Source: an uncultured Brachyspira sp.
GTDB taxonomy: Bacteria; Spirochaetota; Brachyspiria; Brachyspirales; Brachyspiraceae
DNA length: 13,531 nucleotides
Reading direction: 5' to 3'
Assembly: GCA_934725525.1 (NCBI GenBank)
Contig: CAKVCG010000038.1
Location: forward strand, 1-13,531
Numbering within the stretch: the first letter of the stretch is position 1; each line of letters begins with the position of its first letter. This document shows positions 7,522 through 13,531 of the stretch, in pieces. The notes beneath the pieces were generated by a model. The model made no database searches, had not been told where the DNA came from, and saw nothing but the letters and a program-made list of their open reading frames with translations. Both the position numbers and the translations under genes were made by a program.

Positions 7522-8406
7522 ATGATTGATAAAAACAAAAAAGAGCGTCTCGGCGCGTTAGGAATTTTTTTAACGGCTTTAATTTGGGGATATAGTTTTG
7601 TCGCCGTAAAAGTCGTAGTCGAAAAAGTTCCTCCATTTTATTTAGTCGGTTTCAGAAATTTAATCGGCGGATTATTCCTAGCTTTAGTGTTTTTCAAATA
7701 TACGAAAAGAACTAAATTAAAAGATATATTGCTTTCGCTTCCCGTTGGAGTAGCTTTATTTTTGGGATTCTTTTTTCAAACTATGGGAGCGCAATTTATA
7801 ACCGCTTCAAAAGTCGCTTTTTTTACGGGTTCAAATGTTATATTCGTTCCTTTTTTAGCTTGGATTATTTATAAAAAGCGTCCGCATTTATCTTCGTTTG
7901 TAGCCGCAATAATAACAATAATCGGTTTATATTTTCTCACTTTAGCAAACGGATTAAACGAAGTTAAAATTGGAGATTTATTTGCAATTTTATGCGCGGT
8001 AGTTTTTGCGATTCATTTAATTTTGATAGACGCTATAATAGAATATGTAAACGGAATATTAATGGCAATTTGGCAATTAATAATAGCGGGCATAATATCT
8101 TTATCTTTCGCTTTTATTACAAAAACTCAGTTAAATATAGAAATTCTTTCAAGAGGCGATATAATATCTTTTTTATATTTGGCTATAGGCGGTTCGGGAC
8201 TTGCTTATTTGCTTCAAACCGTTTCTCAAAAATATGTTTCGGTAAATAAAACAAGCATTTTATTAAATTTAGAGGCTTTTTTAGGAGCTTTATGCGGAGT
8301 TATATTTATGAACGATAAACTTACTTTTAATTTTGTATTAGGCGGAATTTTAGTAATATCGGCAATATTTATTTGCGAGCTTGGTAATAATATAAAATCC
8401 GATTAA
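7522..8406 (+). CDS. EamA/DMT-family transporter
   Basis: This is an inner-membrane transporter of the drug/metabolite superfamily with 294 residues and about ten hydrophobic helices, formed by two EamA repeats (about 12-142 and 150-285). The first repeat shows the typical ALIWGYSFVAVKVVVE start, a VPPFYLVGFRNLIGG segment after helix 1, and TASKVAFFTGSNVIFVPFLAW in helices 3-4. The second shows GSGLAYLLQTVSQKYVS, then LLNLEAFLGALCGVIF. Family members export amino acids or other small metabolites; the substrate here cannot be assigned. It lies 16 bases after the ankyrin gene, and no Shine-Dalgarno precedes the ATG, so it may depend on ribosomes finishing the ankyrin gene. An internal 85-codon ORF in another frame is a shadow. 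Confidence 0.88.
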   Translation: MIDKNKKERLGALGIFLTALIWGYSFVAVKVVVEKVPPFYLVGFRNLIGGLFLALVFFKYTKRTKLKDILLSLPVGVALFLGFFFQTMGAQFITASKVAFFTGSNVIFVPFLAWIIYKKRPHLSSFVAAIITIIGLYFLTLANGLNEVKIGDLFAILCAVVFAIHLILIDAIIEYVNGILMAIWQLIIAGIISLSFAFITKTQLNIEILSRGDIISFLYLAIGGSGLAYLLQTVSQKYVSVNKTSILLNLEAFLGALCGVIFMNDKLTFNFVLGGILVISAIFICELGNNIKSD

Positions 8407-8429
8407 AAAAAGAATTGTAAAATTTGCTA

Positions 8430-8457
8430 TTGATAATTAAATTAAAAGATATATTAT
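8430..8457 (+). promoter_or_regulatory. possible promoter of the exported-protein gene
   Basis: TTGATA (8430-8435), a 16-base spacer and TATTAT (8452-8457) lie in the 58-base gap after the transporter. If used, transcription would begin at or next to the ATG at 8465, giving a leaderless or nearly leaderless mRNA. This fits the absence of a Shine-Dalgarno, but AT-rich DNA offers many such matches. Confidence 0.25.
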
Positions 8458-8464
8458 AAATAAA

Positions 8465-9133
8465 ATGAATAATATAATTAAAAAAATATTTATAATAATT
8501 TTATTTCCTATTTGTCTTTATTCAGAAGAGCCTAAAAACGATTTTAAAGAATTATATTCTAAAATGAAAGAAAAATATTCTTCAATATATCCGAAAACTT
8601 TTGAAGCTTATATAGAAGGCAAAATTATTGAAAGGCAAATATCGACTATACCTACAAAAAATTATACTTCCTCAAAAGATAAAATAAAATTGAAATTCGC
8701 TTTTACTCAAGGAGCAAAGCCCACTATAATTTTAGAAAATGTCGACAGTTTTTACAAAAATATGTTTGAAATATTTGAAGGCGTTTTAGAGACTACGGGA
8801 TTTTATGCAATCGTTGGAAACTCTCAAAATTTTAATTCTTTTTCAAGTAAGTTTATATTTGAAAGTTTAAAAGAAGAAAGCGAAAAATATAAAATTTCTT
8901 TAAGAGCAAAAGGCGATAATAAAGATTATAGCATAACTTATACGATAGATAAAGAAAGTTTGCTTATTGAAAAAGCGGAATATTACAATAAAAAATCCAA
9001 AATATACGATGTCGAAATTTTATATACGAATATTGAAAAATACATTCTCCCCGAAATTATAAAATATAGAAGTTTGGACGGAGCGGTTAATTCGGAAATA
9101 AAATTTACGGAAATTAAAACTTCATCAAAATAA
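8465..9133 (+). CDS. exported protein of unknown function
   Basis: I do not recognise this 222-residue protein. The N-terminus is a clear Sec signal peptide: lysines at 6-7, a hydrophobic core at 8-18, and a likely signal peptidase I site after LYS at residue 20. The cysteine at 17 does not sit in a good lipobox, so a lipoprotein is less likely. The mature part is rich in lysine and in alternating beta-strand patterns (KIKLKFAF, YKISLRAKG, YSITYTIDKESLLIEKAEYY). This resembles in general style the LolA/LolB-like beta-sheet periplasmic proteins that carry lipids or lipoproteins; that is a weak structural guess. No Shine-Dalgarno precedes the ATG. The gene follows the EamA gene by 58 bases and converges on mutL, with 28 bases between. 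Confidence 0.7.
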   Translation: MNNIIKKIFIIILFPICLYSEEPKNDFKELYSKMKEKYSSIYPKTFEAYIEGKIIERQISTIPTKNYTSSKDKIKLKFAFTQGAKPTIILENVDSFYKNMFEIFEGVLETTGFYAIVGNSQNFNSFSSKFIFESLKEESEKYKISLRAKGDNKDYSITYTIDKESLLIEKAEYYNKKSKIYDVEILYTNIEKYILPEIIKYRSLDGAVNSEIKFTEIKTSSK

Positions 9134-9161
9134 AATTGTATTATAAAAATTGTCTAAAAAA

Positions 9162-10925
9162 TTATCTGAAAAATTTTCTATCCAAATAATCTTTCGATAA
9201 TCTTAAAACGAAAGGGCGCCCATGCGGGCAGTTGGTTAAAATATTTTCTTTTTCGAGCAAGTCGAGTAAAATTTGAATATCGTTGTTTGAAAGTTTATCT
9301 CCCGCTTTCGGCGAATATTTGCATGAGATGACGCTGCAAGTATGTTTTATGAGTTTTTCCAAAGAATTATTTTCGCCTTTTGAAATATAAATATCCAAAA
9401 TATCTTTAATCATCTTTTCTACTTTTTGATTTTTCGGCATATAAATCGGAACTTCTTCGATTATCACGCTGTTTTTTGAATTAGCTTCAAATTTAATTCC
9501 GATTGATTCTATAGTTTCTTTATGACTATTTAAAATATCTATTTCATAATCTCTATATTCTATTTCGCATGGCACTAATAATTTTTCGTATTCCAATTTT
9601 CCGCTTGTTAAAGTTTTGTAAATTCTCTCGTAATTTAATCTTTCGTAAGCGGCATGCTGGTCTATTATAAACATTTCATCTCCTCTTTCAGCGACTATAT
9701 ACGAAGAAAATATTTGCCCAACCGCTTTCGTATATTCTCCGAATTCTCTTTCGGCTAAATATTCGCTTATTTTATAAGATTGATAAGAATTATTAAATTC
9801 GTTTTTATATTTGTAATCATAATTATTATAATCGTTATATTTATAATTTGTAGAATATTCTTTTATATTTTGAATTTTAAAAGTCGGAGTGGAATCAATA
9901 TCGGTTTCCATATCTACCGAACCGAAATAATTTCTTTCGTTTACTTTATTAAATATTTCGTTATAAATCATAGATGAAATTTCTCTTTCGTTTTTTATTC
10001 TCACTTCTTTCTTGCTCGGATGAACATTGACATCGACTTTATTGCAATCGATATTTATATATAAAAAGAAAAACGGATATCTTTCTTTTGGTATAGCGTT
10101 TGAATATGCGTTTTTTATAGCGTAAGAAATTACTCTATTTTCTATCGGGCGATTATTTAAAAATATAAAATTATTTTTCCGCATAGACTGACTGATTTTT
10201 GAATTTGAAAACAAACCGTAAATTGAAATATTTTCTTTTTCTATATTTATTTCAATAAGATTTGAAAATACATTGTCATCATTTAAATAATTTTCTATTC
10301 TATCTTTTAAGCTATTTACTTTCAAATATAAATTTACAAGTTTACTGTTATTTTTTAACTTCATTGAAATATTGGGCTGAGCCAAAGCCTCCGTATCGAA
10401 AACTTCTTTCAAAAGAAAAAATTCTCTTGAAGTATGCTTTAAGAATTTATATCTTGCGGGTATATTGAAAAAAAGATTTTTAGCGATTATCTTCGTTCCT
10501 TTTGAAACCGCCGCTGGTTTATGCGCTATTATTTTTCCCGCCTCGACTATTATTTTTCCGCCATGATTTTCATCTTCGCTTTTTGAGACAATTTCTAAAT
10601 TTGTGACATCCGATATTGAAGCCAAAGCCTCGCCTCGAAATCCTAAAGTATAAATAGAATCCAAATCTTCTATAGAATAAATTTTGCTCGTGGCATGATG
10701 AGTTATGGCAAGCGGAAGTTCATCAAATCTTATTCCTTCTCCGTTATCTTCCACAATCATGCTTTTTATTCCCGCCTCTTCGACAGAAATCTCTATATTG
10801 TCCGCTCCCGAGTCAACGGCGTTTTCCAAAAGTTCCTTAAGCATGGAAGCCGGACGCTCTATAACTTCGCCCGCAGCTATGCGATTAGCCACAGATTGAG
10901 GCAATTTCATTATTTTTTTATTCAT
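9162..10925 (-). CDS. mutL: DNA mismatch repair protein MutL
   Basis: MutL links MutS mismatch recognition to strand removal. The 587-residue protein has the GHKL ATPase N-domain: IAAGEVIERPASMLKELLEN with catalytic E31 and Mg-binding N35, then VEDNGEGI, HHATSKI and TLGFRGEALASI. A transducer domain ends near 330, and an Asn/Tyr-rich linker spans about 354-388. The C-terminal dimerisation domain carries the endonuclease motif DQHA-x2-E-x4-E (from D422) plus SCKYSPKAGD and CPHGRP (C566), so this is the nicking type found in bacteria without MutH. No Shine-Dalgarno is visible before the ATG at 10925. M6 (10910) is an alternative start that keeps the whole ATPase domain. The gene lies 22 bases after the CheY-like gene and is probably co-transcribed with it. 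Confidence 0.96.
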   Translation of the reverse strand: MNKKIMKLPQSVANRIAAGEVIERPASMLKELLENAVDSGADNIEISVEEAGIKSMIVEDNGEGIRFDELPLAITHHATSKIYSIEDLDSIYTLGFRGEALASISDVTNLEIVSKSEDENHGGKIIVEAGKIIAHKPAAVSKGTKIIAKNLFFNIPARYKFLKHTSREFFLLKEVFDTEALAQPNISMKLKNNSKLVNLYLKVNSLKDRIENYLNDDNVFSNLIEINIEKENISIYGLFSNSKISQSMRKNNFIFLNNRPIENRVISYAIKNAYSNAIPKERYPFFFLYINIDCNKVDVNVHPSKKEVRIKNEREISSMIYNEIFNKVNERNYFGSVDMETDIDSTPTFKIQNIKEYSTNYKYNDYNNYDYKYKNEFNNSYQSYKISEYLAEREFGEYTKAVGQIFSSYIVAERGDEMFIIDQHAAYERLNYERIYKTLTSGKLEYEKLLVPCEIEYRDYEIDILNSHKETIESIGIKFEANSKNSVIIEEVPIYMPKNQKVEKMIKDILDIYISKGENNSLEKLIKHTCSVISCKYSPKAGDKLSNNDIQILLDLLEKENILTNCPHGRPFVLRLSKDYLDRKFFR

Positions 10926-10947
10926 TACGATTGTGATTATAAAATTT

Positions 10948-11373
10948 TTATTTTATATAATCTTCCCTTCCCAAAACTTTTGCCAAATGCTGCACAATAG
11001 TTTGTCTTTGAACTGGCTTTACCACATATCCATCTATTTTTAATTTTATGAATTCGCTTAAAACTCCTTTATTGGCATAAGAAGTAACGACTATAACTTT
11101 GCCCTCGTAATTTAAAGCTCTTATTCTCTTTAATAAATCGACTCCGTTCATTTGAGGCATTTCGAAATCAATCATTAGTATATCGGGTTTATCGGCGGAT
11201 TCTTTTAATTGCTTAAGCGCAGACATAGCTCCGTCCGCTTCAAGCATAACATTAAAATCTTCCGAAAGAAGTATTTTTTTTTCGGCTATACGAATTGTGC
11301 TTGAATCATCAACTATCATTACATTATATTGTTTTCCTGTTTTGGGATTTACTCCCAACGGATATGATGCCAT
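10948..11373 (-). CDS. CheY-like single-domain response regulator
   Basis: This is a stand-alone receiver domain of 141 residues with no output domain, as in CheY proteins that bind the flagellar switch. The acidic pocket D22-D23 (MIVDDSSTIR), phospho-acceptor D69 (MIDFEMPQMNG), T97 (VVTSYAN) and K119 (YVVKPV) are all present. About 16 residues (MASYPLGVNPKTGKQY) precede the first strand, longer than the E. coli CheY N-terminus. A good Shine-Dalgarno (AAGGAAAA) precedes the ATG at 11373. mutL follows 22 bases downstream and the divergent neighbour is a Maf-type motility protein, which supports but does not prove a chemotaxis role. No kinase or chemotaxis gene is adjacent. A run of nine A residues on the coding strand (1-based 11274-11282) encodes the EKKI stretch. 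Other single-domain regulators would look alike. Confidence 0.88.
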   Translation of the reverse strand: MASYPLGVNPKTGKQYNVMIVDDSSTIRIAEKKILLSEDFNVMLEADGAMSALKQLKESADKPDILMIDFEMPQMNGVDLLKRIRALNYEGKVIVVTSYANKGVLSEFIKLKIDGYVVKPVQRQTIVQHLAKVLGREDYIK

Positions 11374-11439
11374 AATTAATTTTCCTTATCAATTTTTATT
11401 ATTTAACATTTTCTAAGATTTTCAATATTATTACTAAAT

Positions 11440-11468
11440 AATTTATAATATTTATAAATTATTGTCAA
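11440..11468 (-). promoter_or_regulatory. promoter of the CheY-like/mutL operon
   Basis: On the minus strand a perfect TTGACA (11463-11468) is followed after 17 bases by TAAATT (11440-11445). Transcription would begin near 11433, leaving a leader of about 60 bases before the CheY-like ATG. The -10 matches only four of six consensus bases; TATAAA is an alternative at 15-base spacing. Confidence 0.5.
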
Positions 11469-11502
11469 TTCCTTTTTTATCTATAATAAAGAAATATTAT
11501 AA

Positions 11503-11530
11503 TTGATTTTTATATTTTTTTTGTTATCAT
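11503..11530 (+). promoter_or_regulatory. possible promoter of the Maf-type gene
   Basis: TTGATT (11503-11508), a 16-base spacer and TATCAT (11525-11530) would place the transcription start next to the ATG at 11538, giving a leaderless mRNA. The spacer contains a run of eight T residues (11515-11522). A TATAAT at 11482-11487 is an alternative -10 with no good -35, and would give a leader of about 50 bases. Confidence 0.3.
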
Positions 11531-11537
11531 AATTCCT

Positions 11538-13265
11538 ATGAATATTTCGGTAAAATTGCATAACGCCATAAATAACGATTTTGATTTATTGGATTTGAAT
11601 AAAGAAAACTCTAAATTAAATTATAAAATAGAAAAAAATAAAAACGGTTTGACTATAGTTTATAAAAATAATAGAGCGGTTCATAGTAAATATAATATTG
11701 AAAACGAATGCAAAATTGCGTTAGGTAAAATCAATAAAAATAAAAATCTTCTTATAATTTACGGCTACGGTTTGGGTTATATCGTTAAATATTTGACTGA
11801 AAATATAAACGATTATTTTAACGAAAAAACTTTGGAAAGTTTGAAAATAATCGTTATAGTTGAAGATACGATTCTATTTAAATATTCTTACTATAATATT
11901 TTTAATACCGAAAAAGAAAATATTTTTTTTATCCATGCCGAAGACAATATAGATTATATAAATAAAATTGTGGATTATAAAAAAGTAAACGGAGTAAGTT
12001 TGGTTTTGCTTCCGTCTCTTACGAAAGAAGAAAAAGATAAAGCGAATAAACTTTACGGAGAAATACTAAATAATATCGAAAGAGAATTTTCAAATATATG
12101 GACGAATTTATATTTTGAAAATATATGGACAAAAAATATAATTTTAAGTAGCGAATATATAAATAAATCTTGCGATATTTCCGTTTTCAAAAACGCGTTT
12201 AAAGATTTTAAGGTTTTGCTGATTTGTCCCGGTCCGACTTTAATAAATTGTATAGAAGAAATTAAAACTCATAGAAAAAATTTAATAATAATATGCGTTG
12301 ATACAAACTACTCGGTTTTATGCAAACATGGAATTATTCCAGACTTCGTTATAACGGTTGACGGAGGATTTTTTAATTCTTTAGATTTTGTTTACGAAAA
12401 TAAAAAATTTCCTTATTTGATAATGGATATAGCCTGCAATAAAATTATTCCAAAAATTATTTTTGGTAAAGCAAATATTATAAGATTTTCTTCAACTGAA
12501 GATTTGGAAATTGTGGAATATTTAAAAAGAAAAATAAATATTTCTTCGCTTACAACTTCAAGCACTGTCGCTACGACAATGATTGATTTCGCCTATTATT
12601 CGGGTTTCGATAAAGTTCTTTTAATCGGTTTTGATAACGGCTACCCTTATTATCAAAGACATATTAGGCATGCTTTATCTTACGAATATATGATTAACAA
12701 AACGAATAAATTGAAAACAATGGAATCTTATTATTTCGATACGATAAAAAATAATTCAAATATAAGTATTTATCCGCCGACAGAATTTATTTTTGAAAAC
12801 CAAATAGAATATTTTAAAGAATTAAAAAATAAATATTCCAAAATGTTTATAGGAAGAATCAAATCCGATGCTACTAATATCGATTCTTTTGAAGAAGATA
12901 TTATAGAAAATTTTTTGGAAAATAATGCGGAAGAAAAAATTTTGAATATAGCCGAAAAATTATACAAAAGAGAAAATTCAAATAATATAAAAAAAGCATA
13001 TATAGAATTAAAAAATATTTTAGAAGAATTCAGAAATATTATTTTGAGTTATAACAAAAATAAAGATTATAACGAAATAACGAATACAATAAAAGAATAT
13101 CAAAAAAAAGCGCCTATACTAAAAAATATTTTATCAGTGGCGCTTATAATGAGCGAGCGAGGAGATAACGACATTAAAGAAAAAGCTAATTTTTTGCTTT
13201 CGGAAAGTTTGAAGAATGCGAATTATTTTTTAACAAGAATTGATATCGCAATAAAAAAATTATAA
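11538..13265 (+). CDS. DUF115/Maf-type motility accessory protein
   Basis: The protein is 575 residues and fits the MAF_flag10/DUF115 family (6-hydroxymethylpterin pyrophosphokinase MptE-like), whose bacterial members are linked to flagellin glycosylation with nonulosonic acids and to flagellar assembly. The N-domain carries the family-typical AVHSKYNIENECKIALGKI (about 49-67), then a Rossmann-like region with IIYGYGLGYIVKYL. The core domain (about 220-385) shows ICPGPTL (C230-L235), VDTNYS, a DFVITVDGG motif, TTSSTVATTMIDFAYYSG near 340-357 and LLIGFDNGYP with D366. The C-terminal 190 residues are lysine-rich and helical. No Shine-Dalgarno is visible before the ATG. It is divergent from a CheY-like gene, which fits a motility role. 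Which sugar or protein it acts on is not shown; no flagellin or sugar-synthesis gene lies in the window. Confidence 0.82.
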   Translation: MNISVKLHNAINNDFDLLDLNKENSKLNYKIEKNKNGLTIVYKNNRAVHSKYNIENECKIALGKINKNKNLLIIYGYGLGYIVKYLTENINDYFNEKTLESLKIIVIVEDTILFKYSYYNIFNTEKENIFFIHAEDNIDYINKIVDYKKVNGVSLVLLPSLTKEEKDKANKLYGEILNNIEREFSNIWTNLYFENIWTKNIILSSEYINKSCDISVFKNAFKDFKVLLICPGPTLINCIEEIKTHRKNLIIICVDTNYSVLCKHGIIPDFVITVDGGFFNSLDFVYENKKFPYLIMDIACNKIIPKIIFGKANIIRFSSTEDLEIVEYLKRKINISSLTTSSTVATTMIDFAYYSGFDKVLLIGFDNGYPYYQRHIRHALSYEYMINKTNKLKTMESYYFDTIKNNSNISIYPPTEFIFENQIEYFKELKNKYSKMFIGRIKSDATNIDSFEEDIIENFLENNAEEKILNIAEKLYKRENSNNIKKAYIELKNILEEFRNIILSYNKNKDYNEITNTIKEYQKKAPILKNILSVALIMSERGDNDIKEKANFLLSESLKNANYFLTRIDIAIKKL

Positions 13266-13284
13266 TATGCATCAAATTAAAATT

Positions 13285-13318
13285 TATAAATAATACTTTA
13301 CAATTTTCATTATTTATA
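13285..13318. repeat. 10-bp inverted repeat around a -35
   Basis: TATAAATAAT (13285-13294) and ATTATTTATA (13309-13318) are perfect arms around a 14-base loop, starting 20 bases after the Maf stop codon. The loop contains the -35 of the next promoter and the second arm fills much of its spacer. It could be a weak AT-stem terminator of the Maf gene, an operator, or chance in AT-rich DNA. Confidence 0.25.
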
Positions 13319-13325
13319 GTATATT
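13297..13325 (+). promoter_or_regulatory. promoter of the last, partial gene
   Basis: TTTACA (13297-13302), a 17-base spacer and TATATT (13320-13325) match the housekeeping pattern well. Transcription would begin near 13332, about 36 bases before the ATG, so this gene appears to be transcribed separately from the Maf gene. Confidence 0.5.
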
Positions 13326-13367
13326 AAATTGATTATTTTTAACTAATTTAATTGATAGGAGATTTCA

Positions 13368-13531
13368 ATGTCCGAAAATATAGCAAATACGATAAACAAA
13401 AAAACGACTAAAAAATACGCTATTCTTTTGTCTATAATAATAATTCTTTCAGTAATTTTAGTATTAACTATATTATTAAAAAATAGAGGTTATTCGCTTC
13501 CGACTTTAAAAGCGATTAATTCCAATATAAG
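13368..13531 (+). CDS. N-terminus of a membrane protein (partial)
   Basis: An open frame runs from the ATG at 13368 off the window edge, giving 54 complete codons. AGGAG (13357-13361), six bases before the ATG, is the best Shine-Dalgarno in the window, and a good promoter precedes it. The protein begins with about 16 polar, lysine-containing residues (MSENIANTINKKTTKK). One hydrophobic segment follows at about 17-37 (YAILLSIIIILSVILVLTIL), then a basic KNR and polar sequence (GYSLPTLKAINSNI). This predicts a single-pass inner-membrane protein with a short cytoplasmic N-terminus and the rest outside the cytoplasm, or an uncleaved signal anchor. I do not recognise the family from this fragment. 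Confidence 0.75.
   Translation, partial: MSENIANTINKKTTKKYAILLSIIIILSVILVLTILLKNRGYSLPTLKAINSNI

Noticed and set aside
7992..8249. 85-codon open frame inside the EamA gene
   Set aside because: It overlaps a well-supported membrane transporter in another frame, has an unnatural Arg/Asn/Tyr/Phe-rich composition and no ribosome site; it is a shadow.
10262..11000. Plus-strand open frames antisense to mutL and its junction with the CheY-like gene
   Set aside because: They lie opposite conserved MutL and receiver-domain coding sequence and overlap one another in different frames; no independent support.

Overview
The window is AT-rich (roughly a quarter G+C by eye), densely coding bacterial chromosome. 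Gene content and style suggest a spirochaete, most likely Brachyspira. The pointers are a CheY-like regulator with a short N-terminal extension, a DUF115/Maf-type motility accessory protein, a large ankyrin-repeat protein, a TL5-type ribosomal protein L25 and very low G+C. The genus is an inference; no marker here proves it.

Layout. (1) 152-1345 (+): an MFS transporter, convergent with the next block. (2) 4254 down to 1361 (-): a housekeeping operon reading tRNA-Gln(UUG), prs, rplY (L25/Ctc), pth and a second adjoining pth, with a near-consensus sigma-70 promoter just upstream of the tRNA. The order prs-ctc-pth is a known conserved arrangement (as in Bacillus); the tandem pth pair is the unusual part. 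(3) 4408-5751 (+): the magnesium channel MgtE, divergent from the tRNA operon. (4) 5868-8406 (+): a 545-residue protein made almost wholly of ankyrin repeats, then 16 bases later an EamA/DMT transporter, probably one transcript. (5) 8465-9133 (+): an unrecognised exported protein, convergent with the next block. (6) 11373 down to 9162 (-): a CheY-like response regulator followed by endonuclease-type MutL. (7) 11538-13265 (+): a DUF115/Maf protein, divergent from cheY. (8) 13368 to the window end (+): the N-terminus of an unidentified single-pass membrane protein with its own promoter and a strong Shine-Dalgarno.

How the genes fit together. tRNA-Gln, Prs (PRPP for nucleotide synthesis), L25 (5S rRNA-binding) and Pth (recycling of peptidyl-tRNA) form a translation and nucleotide supply unit. 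The CheY-like and Maf genes share a 164-bp divergent intergenic region and could both serve motility, which is an inference. The rest are independent transport, repair and unknown functions. No mobile element, CRISPR array, rRNA, prophage or toxin system is visible, and no intergenic stretch exceeds 300 bases.

I see no clear new multi-gene system. The points most worth a second look are the tandem pth pair with a remodelled loop in one copy, the ankyrin-transporter pair, several starts without a Shine-Dalgarno (two with promoters placed as for leaderless mRNAs), and homopolymer tracts in or next to motility genes.
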